Notes: generated from the sequence alone by a model not told the origin. DNA of 16,517 nt from JAMCRM01 sp041685075 (GCA_041685075.1 JAWLGN010000110.1:1-16517), one strand, 5' to 3'; shown: positions 7,266 through 14,464, counted from the stretch's first letter. Made by a program: numbers and translations.

Positions 7266-8335
7266 AGCCGATGCTGATCCTGCTGCTGGCGGCAGTCTCG
7301 ATGTGCGCCCAGACCATGTCCATCGAAGAATACGAGCCGCGCTCTACCCTGAAAGTACCGGAGCACCGCGTCACCCGCGCCAAATTCCCCGTCATCGACG
7401 TGCACAACCATCAGCGCGCCGCCGGCCCGGAAGCCGCCGCCCGCCTGGTGAAGGAGATGGACGCCCTGAACCTGCGGGTGATGGTCAACCTGAGCGGCGG
7501 CACCGGCGAGCGGCTGCGCTCTTCGGTGGCGGCCTTGAAGGGCTCCTACCCCGACCGTTTCGCCGTCTTTGCCGGCATGGATTTCAGCGACATCGACAAC
7601 CCGGACTACGGCGCCCGTGCGGCGAGGCAGCTCGAGCAGGACGTGCGCGCCGGTGCGCAGGGCCTCAAAATCTTCAAAAACTTCGGGATGGACTTGAAGG
7701 ACGGCCAGGGACGGCGCATCCCCGTCGACGATCCGCGCTTCGACCCCGTCTTCCGCAAGTGCGGCGAGCTGGGCATTCCGGTCCTCATCCACACCGGTGA
7801 GCCGCGCGCCCTGTTCGACCCCATGGACCGTTACAACGAGCGCTGGCTGGAACTGAAGCTATACCCCCGCCGCGCCCGCCCGCCCGAGCGCTATCCGCGT
7901 TTCGATGACCTGATGGCCGAACAGCACCGCCTCTTCGCCCGCCATCCCCGGACGAACTTCATCAACGCCCACCTGGGCTGGTACGGCAACGACCTGGAGC
8001 GCCTCGGCGAGCTGCTCGACCGGCTGCCCAACGTCTACACCGAAATCGGCGCGGTGGTGGAAGAGTTGGGGCGCCAGCCGCGCTTTGCCCGCCAGTGGTT
8101 GGAGCGCTACCAGGACCGGGTGATGTTCGGCAAGGACACCTGGCGCCCGGCGGAGTACCACACCTACTTCCGCATCCTCGAAACCGCCGACGAATACTTC
8201 GATCACGACCGCAAGCACCACGGTTTATGGAAGGTCTACGGGCTCGCTCTGCCCGACGAAGTGCTCAAGAAGCTCTATTACAAGAACGCCCTGCGCATCA
8301 TCCCGGGATTGAAGAAGGAGGGGTTCCCGGAGTAA
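7262..8335 (+). CDS. Secreted amidohydrolase (amidohydrolase_2 family TIM barrel)
   Basis: This 357-residue protein has an N-terminal signal peptide (hydrophobic 4-16, likely cleavage near CAQ) and a metal-dependent TIM-barrel hydrolase domain. The signature is DVHNH (H48, H50), then KIFKN (about 136-140), H177 in LIHTGEP, H237 in NAHLGW, and D292 in MFGKDT. These are the usual metal ligands and the general acid/base Asp of the family. Members hydrolyse or decarboxylate varied cyclic and aromatic acids; the substrate cannot be read from the sequence. The ATG overlaps the ATPase stop as ATGA, with GGAG eight bases upstream, so the two genes are translationally coupled. This suggests co-expression but not a known shared pathway. 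A strong hairpin follows the stop codon. Confidence 0.85.
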   Translation: MKPMLILLLAAVSMCAQTMSIEEYEPRSTLKVPEHRVTRAKFPVIDVHNHQRAAGPEAAARLVKEMDALNLRVMVNLSGGTGERLRSSVAALKGSYPDRFAVFAGMDFSDIDNPDYGARAARQLEQDVRAGAQGLKIFKNFGMDLKDGQGRRIPVDDPRFDPVFRKCGELGIPVLIHTGEPRALFDPMDRYNERWLELKLYPRRARPPERYPRFDDLMAEQHRLFARHPRTNFINAHLGWYGNDLERLGELLDRLPNVYTEIGAVVEELGRQPRFARQWLERYQDRVMFGKDTWRPAEYHTYFRILETADEYFDHDRKHHGLWKVYGLALPDEVLKKLYYKNALRIIPGLKKEGFPE

Positions 8336-8340
8336 GCAAG

Positions 8341-8625
8341 TCACGGCCGAATGTGGCCTCTGGCGACCATCAGGCGGCCATATTCGGCCTCGCTCAGCGA
8401 GCATTCGGTCAGATCCAGGAATTCCTTCTTGGAGAGACGGATCTGCTTGGTCATCTGGCCGATGAACCAGTCGTCCAGACTACGCTGACCGTGGCTGATA
8501 CGGGTCTTAATCGAAGTGAGGCGCCCGCCAAGGTAGAAGCGGAGGAGAATGTGGTGAGTGTCGCTCCGCCGGAAGCCTTTGCGCTCCAGGGCGGCAAGCA
8601 CCTTGGCGACGGGAATCTCGGCCAC
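8341..8625 (-). CDS. Putative HicA-like toxin of a two-gene toxin-antitoxin module
   Basis: This 94-residue basic protein begins VLAALERKGFRR, followed by SDTHHILLRF (H24, H25), ISHG (about 43-46) and a helical end with LSKKEFLDLTECSLSEAEY. The layout (short helix, strand with a conserved His, strand, helix) resembles HicA-like, dsRBD-fold mRNA-interferase toxins, especially variants found in archaea and some bacteria with the ISHG and LSKKEFLDL segments. The start is GTG at 8625, a single base after the stop codon of the upstream partner, so the two are translationally coupled. G+C looks clearly lower than in flanking genes, fitting horizontal transfer. The gene is surely real as a coupled pair; the toxin label rests on remembered family resemblance, not on a search. 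Confidence 0.6.
   Translation of the reverse strand: MAEIPVAKVLAALERKGFRRSDTHHILLRFYLGGRLTSIKTRISHGQRSLDDWFIGQMTKQIRLSKKEFLDLTECSLSEAEYGRLMVARGHIRP
8345..8389. terminator. Long hairpin between convergent amidohydrolase and toxin genes
   Basis: GGCCGAATGTGGCC (8345-8358) and GGCCATATTCGGCC (8376-8389) pair over 14 positions with 17 bases between them. In plus-strand RNA the single non-complementary pair (8353/8381) is a G-U wobble; on the minus strand it is a C/A mismatch. The inner loop can pair further (TGG with CCA). It starts 9 bases after the amidohydrolase stop and lies within the last codons of the toxin-like gene. No T-run follows, so it may end transcription weakly or protect the 3' end of the plus-strand mRNA. 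Confidence 0.5.
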
Positions 8626-8626
8626 C

Positions 8627-8998
8627 TTACGCCGCTTTGACCGGTTCGGTTCTCCCCACGAGTTCGCGCATTTGGCGCTTTAACTCCCGGGCATCCCCGG
8701 TGAGTCCGCTATCCGGTGCATTCGCGACGGAATGCCAGGTATCGCTGAACAGCTCCGCAAAGGCCCACAGCGCCTCCATCTCGTTATCTCCCCAGACCTC
8801 CAGGTCAAGCGGTGGATATGTAATGATGCACTGGCCGTGCTCGTGTCGGACGGAGAGGTCGATCGGGCGGGAGAGATGAAACGCAGTATGCCTGTGCCGG
8901 TCGAAAATCTGAATGATGTTCTTCGTAGCGTTTACTTCGAGGGCGATGGTCGCCGGGGTCCCGTTTCGCTCCTCAGGCATGCCTTCATTATGCGGCAA
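8627..8998 (-). CDS. Putative antitoxin partner of the HicA-like toxin
   Basis: This 123-residue acidic protein shows a strand-rich middle (IALEVNATKNIIQIFDR, then CIITYPPLDLEVWGDNEMEAL) and a helical end (LTGDARELKRQMRELV). The pattern of a short beta domain, an EAL helix and a terminal DAxxLKxxMxxLV helix is typical of small proteins encoded before HicA-like genes. No DNA-binding motif is evident. The start is taken as TTG 8998 because GGGAGG lies six bases upstream; ATG 8980 (Met7) is an alternative with a poorer site. The gene is first in a minus-strand operon, one base from the toxin-like gene and divergent from ruvA across 68 bp. Autoregulation by the complex would be expected of a TA module but no operator was recognised. 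Confidence 0.55.
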   Translation of the reverse strand: MPHNEGMPEERNGTPATIALEVNATKNIIQIFDRHRHTAFHLSRPIDLSVRHEHGQCIITYPPLDLEVWGDNEMEALWAFAELFSDTWHSVANAPDSGLTGDARELKRQMRELVGRTEPVKAA

Positions 8999-9045
8999 AA
9001 ACCGCCTCCCGATGAACCCGCGCCCGCCCTCCGGGTGAAACGGGC

Positions 9046-9051
9046 GATAAT
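9046..9051 (+). promoter_or_regulatory. -10-like GATAAT upstream of ruvA
   Basis: GATAAT at 9046-9051 (one mismatch to TATAAT) lies 15 bp before the ruvA ATG in a local AT-rich patch. No recognisable -35 box precedes it. Transcription from it would start about 8 bases before the ATG, giving a very short leader, which fits the lack of a clear Shine-Dalgarno. Confidence 0.3.
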
Positions 9052-9066
9052 ACGGTTTACGGTGCT

Positions 9067-9675
9067 ATGATCGCTTCCCTGCGCGGCGTGCTGGCCGAAA
9101 AACATCCCAACCAGGCAATCGTGGACGTCAACGGAGTGGGGTATGAGGTCTTCATCCCCATCTCGACGTACTCGAAGCTGCCGGATGCCGGCGCCGAAGT
9201 GCGGCTCAGAATCCATACCCACGTGCGCGAGGATGCCCTGATGCTCTACGGCTTTCTCAGCCCGGAGGAGAAGGCGCTGTTTGAAAAGCTCATCACCGTG
9301 ACGGGCATCGGCCCCCGTCTGGCCGTGACGGTCCTCAGCGGGTTGGAAGCGGCAGACCTGCTGGCGGCCATCCGCAGCGGCGACGTGGCGCGGCTGGTGC
9401 GCGTCCCCGGGGTGGGGAAGAAGACCGCCGAGCGCATGGTGCTTGAACTGCGCGACAAGGTGCCGGCCGTGGGTGCCGAAAGTGCAGCCGCCGCCGCGGA
9501 CGGTGCCGGGCCGCTTGCCGCCGTTGACCAGGACGTGCTCTCGGCGCTGCTCAACCTGGGGTGCGCGCGTCCCGCCGCCGAAGCCGCGGTGAAAAAAGCC
9601 CGAGCCGCCGCCGCAGCCTCTGGGCCGGCCGGGTTCGAGACCCTCTTCCGCCGCGCCCTGGAGCTGGTGAGGTAG
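9067..9675 (+). CDS. ruvA: Holliday junction branch migration protein RuvA
   Basis: RuvA tetramers bind four-way DNA junctions and load the RuvB motor during recombinational repair. This 202-residue protein shows the three-domain plan. An OB-fold runs over about 1-64 (MIASLRGVL, DVNGVGYEV, LYGF). Two helix-hairpin-helix motifs follow: VTGIGPRLA (about 76-84) and VPGVGKKTAERMVLEL (about 111-126). After an Ala-rich linker comes the small RuvB-contacting domain III (about 155-202, ALLNLG...AAVKKA). The length is standard. ATG 9067 opens the family's first strand. ruvB follows one base after the stop, a normal operon arrangement. ruvC, often next to ruvA, is not adjacent here; the putative toxin-antitoxin pair occupies that side. 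Confidence 0.96.
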   Translation: MIASLRGVLAEKHPNQAIVDVNGVGYEVFIPISTYSKLPDAGAEVRLRIHTHVREDALMLYGFLSPEEKALFEKLITVTGIGPRLAVTVLSGLEAADLLAAIRSGDVARLVRVPGVGKKTAERMVLELRDKVPAVGAESAAAAADGAGPLAAVDQDVLSALLNLGCARPAAEAAVKKARAAAAASGPAGFETLFRRALELVR

Positions 9676-9676
9676 C

Positions 9677-10705
9677 ATGCCTGCCCGCGGCCTCATCTCA
9701 CGCAACCGCCAGGACGACGAACTCCAGTTCGAAGCCGGCCTGCGCCCCCGCCGCCTGGCCGAATTCACCGGGCAGCCCAAGCTGAAAGAGAACCTCGCCA
9801 TCGCCATCGAGGCCGCCCGCCGGCGCGGCGAGGCCATGGACCACGTGCTGCTCTACGGCCCGCCGGGGCTCGGCAAAACCACCCTGGCCTCCATCATCGC
9901 CGAAGAACTGGAAGTCAAGTTCGGCGCCACCTCCGGCCCCGTCCTGCAGAAGAAGCTCGATCTCACCGGCGTCCTCACCAACATCGAGGCGCGCCAGGTC
10001 TTCTTCATCGACGAGATCCACCGGCTTATGCCGGATGTCGAGGAGATGCTTTACTCGGCGCTGGAGGATTTCCGGGTGGACATCCTGGTGGGCACCGGTC
10101 CGGGCGCCCGCACTCACTCGATCCCGGTGCCGCGCTTCACCGCCATCGGCGCCACCACCCGGCAGGGCCTCATCAGCGCGCCCCTGCGCGGCCGCTTCGG
10201 CCTGGTGCTGCGCCTGGACCCCTACCAGGTGCCGGAGCTGCAACAGATCGTCACCCGTTCCGCTCGCATCCTGGACGTGCCCATCGACGAGGATGCTGCC
10301 GGGGAGATCGCCCGCCGCTGCCGCGGCACCCCGCGCATCGCCAACCGCCTGCTCCGGCGCGTCCGCGACTACGCCGAAGTGCGCGCCGACGGCCGCATCA
10401 CCCGCGAGGTGGCCCAAGTGGCCCTCGACCTGCTCGAAGTGGACCGCTACGGCCTCGACGACCTGGACCAGAAGCTCATGCACACCATCCTGGAGAAGTA
10501 CCGCGGGGGACCCGTGGGGCTGAACACCATTGCGGCGTCCATAGGGGAGGAGGCCGATACCCTGGAAGAGGTCTACGAGCCCTACCTCATCCAGTTGGGT
10601 TTCCTGAACCGCACGCCGCGCGGGCGCGTGGCTACCCAGATCGCCTTCGACTACTTCGGGGTGGCGCAGGAAGACGACCGCGAGCCGCCGCCGCTCTTCC
10701 GCTGA
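9677..10705 (+). CDS. ruvB: Holliday junction branch migration ATPase RuvB
   Basis: This hexameric AAA+ motor pumps DNA through the RuvA-bound junction. The 342-residue product has the expected order: N-terminal LRPRRLAEFTGQ, Walker A GPPGLGKTT (61-69), Walker B DEIHRL (112-117), sensor 1 and the following loop GATTRQG (158-164), the arginine-finger region RGRFGL (171-176), and a winged-helix C-terminus with GGPVGLNTIAASIGE and FLNRTPRGR. All key residues are intact and the length is normal. ATG 9677 follows the ruvA stop by one base, with GAGGT just upstream, so translation is coupled. The gene converges on the radical SAM gene, with a GC hairpin spanning the junction. Confidence 0.97.
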   Translation: MPARGLISRNRQDDELQFEAGLRPRRLAEFTGQPKLKENLAIAIEAARRRGEAMDHVLLYGPPGLGKTTLASIIAEELEVKFGATSGPVLQKKLDLTGVLTNIEARQVFFIDEIHRLMPDVEEMLYSALEDFRVDILVGTGPGARTHSIPVPRFTAIGATTRQGLISAPLRGRFGLVLRLDPYQVPELQQIVTRSARILDVPIDEDAAGEIARRCRGTPRIANRLLRRVRDYAEVRADGRITREVAQVALDLLEVDRYGLDDLDQKLMHTILEKYRGGPVGLNTIAASIGEEADTLEEVYEPYLIQLGFLNRTPRGRVATQIAFDYFGVAQEDDREPPPLFR

Positions 10706-10716
10706 GTTTGAGGGCT

Positions 10717-10742
10717 GCCGGCGCCCTTACACCAGCGCCGGC
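10717..10742. terminator. GC hairpin between ruvB and the convergent radical SAM gene
   Basis: GCCGGCGC (10717-10724) and GCGCCGGC (10735-10742) form a perfect 8-bp all-GC stem with a 10-base loop. It begins 11 bases after the ruvB stop and overlaps the last codons and stop of the opposite gene. The plus-strand sequence that follows (TCTTCGTGTTCC) is only moderately T-rich, so this is a likely bidirectional but not classical terminator. An alternative stem AGGGC/GCCCT (10711-10727) overlaps it. Confidence 0.45.
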
Positions 10743-12397
10743 TCTTCGTGTTCCTTCGCGATTCTGCCGCGCTTGCCGTTGCCGTTGGCCGGCTGGATGC
10801 CCTTCACCAGCAGCGACTTCAGCTCGGCCTGCTGCTCGAAGGGGATCGAGAACTGCTTCTCGATCTTCTCGCGGAAGACCGGGCCGGAGTTGTACGCGCA
10901 GAAGGGATAGATCAACCCGTTGGGCGCCGCGTAGTGGATCACGCAGCGCTTCACCCGCTCCACGTCGTAGTTGTAGGCGTCCATGAAGTGCATGCCGGCC
11001 ACCATGAGGGTGCGGTAGGTGAAACCTTCCTTCTCCTTCTCCCCGCGGCCGAAGCGCTTATCGGTCATGCCTTGCAGGGTCTGGAGGAACAGGTTGAAGG
11101 TGAGGCCCTCGGGCGCCTTGTCCTCATGGAAGAACTTGCGCAGGGTGTTCCACGCCGAGATCTTCGAGAAGAACTTGATTTTCTTGGGCGCCGCCTTGCG
11201 CGCCAGCATCTCCATCTCCTTCAGCATGGGGCCGACGTCGATGAAGCGCGTCACCGGGGTGGCCTTCTTGTGCTTATCCACGAAGAAGTACGTGCCGATG
11301 GAGCAGTGCGGGTGGCAGCTCAGGTGGGTGGTCATCTCCCCGCGCAGCGCGCTGAGGAGCTTGGAGAAGGGCGTCACGCAGGAGAGCGGGAACCAGTCTT
11401 CGTAAGCGTCGGCCAGACCGGTCTGCTCCTGCATGGCGTGGGCGAAGTCCGCCAGGGTGAAGCGCTTGGCCTCCAGTTCGCTGCGCGCAATGCGCCCGGT
11501 GAAGGCCACCGGCTGGAAACTGATGCCGCTGGTGCATTCGATATTCTCGATCGCGGTGCGCACGATATTGCCGATCTCGTGATCGTTCAACCCCTTCACG
11601 ATGGTGGGGACAAAGACGATCTTCAGCCCTGCTTTGCGCACGTTTTCAATGCACTGGAGCTTCTTCTCCCACAGCGATTCGCCGCGCGTGCGGCGGTAGA
11701 CGTCGTCGCAGACGCCGTCGAACTGGAGGTAGAGCGTGTGCAGCCCGGCTTCCTTGCACTGTTGGGCGAACTCCAGGTCCGTGAACTTGATCCCGTTGGT
11801 AGCCACCTGGGTATGGGAAAAACCCATCTCGGTCGCCATCCGGAGGATCCGGATGAAGTCCCGGTGGATGGTGGGCTCGCCGCCGGAAAACTGCACGATG
11901 CGGCAGGCCACCGGCTTCTGGTCGCGCAAGGCCTGCAACATGCGGCGCACGTGCTCGATATCGGGCTCGTAGAGGTAACCGGCTGCGTTGGCGTTGGCGA
12001 AGCACACCGGGCAGGTCAGGTTGCAGCGGTTGGTCAGGTCGACGTTGGCCAGCCCCGTGTGGCTGGTGTGGAGGTTGCACAAGCCGCAGTCGGTGGGGCA
12101 GGTGACGGCGTCGCTGACGGCCGGGTTCATCAGACCGCGGCTGTCGCCGAAGCTCCACTCCTCCATCTTCAGGTACATCTTGGCATCCGAGAAGACGATG
12201 TCGTGGAACTCGCCGTGGTCCGGGCAGGTCTTCTCCATCACCACGCGGCCGTTCTCCTCGAAGATCCGGGCATCGATCAGCTTGGTGCACTCGGGGCAGA
12301 GGGACCGGGTGGTCTTCGGCAACCCGGTCTGGAGGGGGGTGATGGGGGTGCCCGTATAGGTAGTTTCGGGTTGAATTACCTGGAATGGAGCGGCCAT
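10727..12397 (-). CDS. Radical SAM protein of the tetraether lipid synthase (Tes) family
   Basis: This 556-residue protein matches the Tes/MJ0619 family (COG1964). In methanogens and other archaea these enzymes join two lipid tails carbon-to-carbon to make membrane-spanning tetraethers. The N-terminus has a rubredoxin-like metal site (CPEC at 34-37, C58 in KTCPDHG) and a CPTDCGLC cluster site (C100, C104, C107). The radical SAM motif CNLTCPVC follows (C125, C129, C132), then SGGEPT (171-176). Farther on are CHPHC and a C-terminal RCVIHYAAP...YPFCAYNSGP block that belongs to the family. In an acidobacterium the likely products would be iso-diabolic acid or branched GDGT-type lipids, but this is inference. 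ATG 12397 begins a short leader before the metal site; no strong Shine-Dalgarno is visible. The gene stands alone, divergent from a hemerythrin. Confidence 0.85.
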   Translation of the reverse strand: MAAPFQVIQPETTYTGTPITPLQTGLPKTTRSLCPECTKLIDARIFEENGRVVMEKTCPDHGEFHDIVFSDAKMYLKMEEWSFGDSRGLMNPAVSDAVTCPTDCGLCNLHTSHTGLANVDLTNRCNLTCPVCFANANAAGYLYEPDIEHVRRMLQALRDQKPVACRIVQFSGGEPTIHRDFIRILRMATEMGFSHTQVATNGIKFTDLEFAQQCKEAGLHTLYLQFDGVCDDVYRRTRGESLWEKKLQCIENVRKAGLKIVFVPTIVKGLNDHEIGNIVRTAIENIECTSGISFQPVAFTGRIARSELEAKRFTLADFAHAMQEQTGLADAYEDWFPLSCVTPFSKLLSALRGEMTTHLSCHPHCSIGTYFFVDKHKKATPVTRFIDVGPMLKEMEMLARKAAPKKIKFFSKISAWNTLRKFFHEDKAPEGLTFNLFLQTLQGMTDKRFGRGEKEKEGFTYRTLMVAGMHFMDAYNYDVERVKRCVIHYAAPNGLIYPFCAYNSGPVFREKIEKQFSIPFEQQAELKSLLVKGIQPANGNGKRGRIAKEHEEPALV

Positions 12398-12529
12398 AAC
12401 CGAATTCTAGGCGAGGGTCCCCAGCCTCACCACCGGAAGAAGCCCAATTGCGAGAATTTCGGGTCGTATGGGGATTTTACGGGCATGAACGGACTACTGC
12501 CCGCCCGCCCGGCGGCCGATAGAGCGAGC

Positions 12530-12937
12530 ATGGCGATGTTCTCCTGGAAAGACGAGTATGCCCTGGGGGTGAGCCGTATCGACTTGCAGCACCAGCGCCT
12601 GTTCCAGATCGCCGGGCGCCTCCAGGCGGCCATGGCGGCGGGGGAGGGCAGCGAGGCGGCCGGAACTGTCCTGGCGGATTTGATCGCTTACACCCGCATG
12701 CATTTCGCGGCCGAAGAGGGCCTCATGCAGGCGTACCACTATCCCGATGCCGCCGCCCACAAGGCCGAACACGCCGCGCTGCTGCGCCGCGTCCTCGAAT
12801 ACGAAGAAGCCTACAAGGCCGGCCGGGTGGCCCTTTCGGTCTCGATCCTGCACTTTCTCAAGGATTGGCTGGTCCATCACATCGGCGCCAGGGACCGGCG
12901 GATAGGGGAGTGGCTGAAGTCCCGCAACGCGGCCTGA
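12530..12937 (+). CDS. Bacteriohemerythrin, single-domain O2-binding di-iron protein
   Basis: This 135-residue four-helix protein binds oxygen at a non-heme di-iron centre. All ligands are present: H21 (DLQHQ), H58 and E62 (HFAAE), H77 and H81 (HKAEH), and H117 and D122 (HIGARD). The opening MAMFSWKDEYALGV matches the family start, so ATG 12530 is preferred; ATG 12485 (15 residues longer) and ATG 12536 are alternatives. No signal peptide or extra domain is present, so it acts in the cytoplasm in oxygen storage, delivery or sensing. It ends one base before the convergent methyltransferase. The 132-bp gap to the divergent radical SAM gene holds no clear promoter. A link to that oxygen-sensitive enzyme is possible but unproven. 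Confidence 0.9.
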   Translation: MAMFSWKDEYALGVSRIDLQHQRLFQIAGRLQAAMAAGEGSEAAGTVLADLIAYTRMHFAAEEGLMQAYHYPDAAAHKAEHAALLRRVLEYEEAYKAGRVALSVSILHFLKDWLVHHIGARDRRIGEWLKSRNAA

Positions 12938-12938
12938 A

Positions 12939-13580
12939 TTACCGGCGATAGCGAATATCGAGCACCTGCCGCAGCCACAACGGCGCCACGGTGTGGCGGA
13001 AGGCCGCCTCGGTGCCCGCGAGCGCCCGGGCGGCGGCGCGTCGCAGTTCCGCGCCAGTGAACGCGCGGCGAATCGAAAGCATCCCGTCCGCCGCGTTCAC
13101 TGGATGGAGAAAAGGCGCGGCCAGGGTACGGAACAGCGCCAGGGGGACGCGGTGCCGCACCAGGTCCACCAGCAGGAGCCGCCGCGCCGAGCGGCCCACA
13201 TTGCGGATCAGCTCCACCAGGTCCGTCTCCGCCAGGTGATGCGCCATCCAGACCGAGACCGCCACGTCGCAGGCCGGCAGGGGATCCCGTACCGCGTCCG
13301 CCGCCACAATTTGCAGCCCGGGAACCCGGGCGGGTCGCAGGTCTGCACCCACCACTTCCACGCCCAGCCGGCGGCGGATGTCGCGCATCAACTCGCCGGA
13401 ACCGCAGCCCACGTCGAGCACGCGCCGCACGGGCAGCGAGTCGCGTCGCAGGGCGCCCAGCACCAGCCGGTGATTGCCCAGCCGGCGGCTGGTCGAGCCG
13501 ATTTCGCGCTGTAACCGTTCCCATTCCGGGAGCGGCACAGCGGGATCATCCAGCCATTCGGCGGCCCCTGAGCGCTTCAC
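12939..13580 (-). CDS. Class I SAM-dependent methyltransferase
   Basis: This 213-residue protein has a Rossmann methyltransferase core: motif I VLDVGCGSG (54-62), an acidic residue ending strand 2 (VVGADLRP), AADAV (motif II area) and CDVAVSVWMAHHL (motif III area). The second half includes LLLVDLVRHRVP and SIRRAFTGAEL. The layout recalls small-molecule methyltransferases encoded near polyketide or quinone genes, but no such neighbour is present and the substrate is unknown. The start is GTG 13580 without a strong Shine-Dalgarno. The gene lies 38 bp downstream of the M55 peptidase on the same strand, so co-transcription is likely. It ends one base from the hemerythrin stop. Confidence 0.8.
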   Translation of the reverse strand: MKRSGAAEWLDDPAVPLPEWERLQREIGSTSRRLGNHRLVLGALRRDSLPVRRVLDVGCGSGELMRDIRRRLGVEVVGADLRPARVPGLQIVAADAVRDPLPACDVAVSVWMAHHLAETDLVELIRNVGRSARRLLLVDLVRHRVPLALFRTLAAPFLHPVNAADGMLSIRRAFTGAELRRAAARALAGTEAAFRHTVAPLWLRQVLDIRYRR

Positions 13581-13618
13581 CCGGTGCCGTTTAGCAATTC
13601 TCTGGCCAGGCGGGCACG

Positions 13619-14464
13619 CTACCGGCCGCGCCAGCGCTTCCAGGCTTCCAGGAAGTCCTGGCCCCTGTAGCGCAGCGTCCGCGCGTCCACGACCTCGGCC
13701 AAGGGGGAGACCTCGGCCGGGATGGTGCTCCGGGTGGTGCGCTCCTCCTCGAAGGTGACCGGCCCCTCGATCCTGTACGGGCGCATGCGCCCGATCTCCT
13801 TCATGGCGCGCTCGGCCCCGGCGCGGATGGCATCGCGCGCCGCCTGGGCGGACATCGACAGGCAGGCGTAGTAGCCCAGCGCCTCCTTCACCACCACCGA
13901 GACGGCCTCCGGCGCGATGGCCCGCAGGTCTTCGGCGGCCGCGTCATCGCCGCTCAGAAAGATCACCGGCACCCCGTAGGCCCCGGCCAGCGCGGCGCGG
14001 GTCTCGATCTCCCCCACGGGCTTGCCATTCATGAGGATCTTCTGGATGCCCAGCGAGCTGTAGCTGTGGGCCATCACCGCCGGGCGCCGGTTGGCGCGGG
14101 CGTGCTGCCCCACGAAGGCCAGCCCCGCGATGCCCCGCCGGTCGAGCAGCATGGAGCTGCCCAGGTTCCCCACCGCCAGGCGGGCGCGCGGGTGAATGGT
14201 CTGCGCGGAGAGGGTGGCGCTGCCGCCGTGTCCGTCCCAGACGATCACTTCATCGGCGCCGCCGGCCAGGAAGCCCTCTACCGCGGCGTTGGTCTCCCCG
14301 GTCAGCAACTGGCGCAGTTCGGGGCTGTTGGTGTTGGTCAGGTCCTGGCGGCAGACCCCCGCCACGCCCTCGGCGTCGGTGATGATCAGCACGGTGCGCT
14401 TCCCCTGGCCGAACAGGGCCGGCGAGGAAGCCAGGATCAGACAGGCAAGAATCAGGCGCGTCAT
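13619..14464 (-). CDS. Secreted M55 family D-aminopeptidase (DppA-like)
   Basis: This 281-residue zinc peptidase is related to Bacillus DppA, which frees N-terminal D-amino acids from D-Ala-containing peptides such as cell-wall fragments. A signal peptide covers about 1-19 (ILACLILASSPALFG). The M55 residues are present: D30 and E32 in DAEGV, H79 in WDGHGG, H121 in GQHA, H133 in MAHSYSS (catalytic position) and E152 in GEIET. Bacillus DppA lacks an export signal, so export here is a difference, common among acidobacterial relatives as far as I recall. ATG 14464 is chosen because it starts the signal peptide; the longer frame upstream adds an unrelated Arg-rich stretch. No Shine-Dalgarno is visible. 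It leads a likely two-gene unit with the methyltransferase and is divergent from the DUF362 gene across 66 bp. Confidence 0.88.
   Translation of the reverse strand: MTRLILACLILASSPALFGQGKRTVLIITDAEGVAGVCRQDLTNTNSPELRQLLTGETNAAVEGFLAGGADEVIVWDGHGGSATLSAQTIHPRARLAVGNLGSSMLLDRRGIAGLAFVGQHARANRRPAVMAHSYSSLGIQKILMNGKPVGEIETRAALAGAYGVPVIFLSGDDAAAEDLRAIAPEAVSVVVKEALGYYACLSMSAQAARDAIRAGAERAMKEIGRMRPYRIEGPVTFEEERTTRSTIPAEVSPLAEVVDARTLRYRGQDFLEAWKRWRGR

Noticed and set aside
6299..7792. A 497-codon minus-strand frame across the ATPase and amidohydrolase.
   Set aside because: Low-complexity Ser/Arg/Ala-rich shadow of two well-supported plus-strand genes.
9698..10483. A 261-codon minus-strand frame opposite ruvB.
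   Set aside because: RuvB is intact on the plus strand with all AAA+ motifs; the antisense frame has no features.
10748..12484. A long plus-strand open frame continuous with the hemerythrin gene.
   Set aside because: This part is antisense to the radical SAM gene; only the last 135 or so codons encode a real protein, and the intergenic gap merely lacks a stop.
12398..12529. A sigma-70 promoter pair in the radical SAM/hemerythrin gap.
   Set aside because: TTGCGA (12448-12453) has no acceptable -10 box at 16-18 bp, and TAGAAT on the minus strand has no -35.
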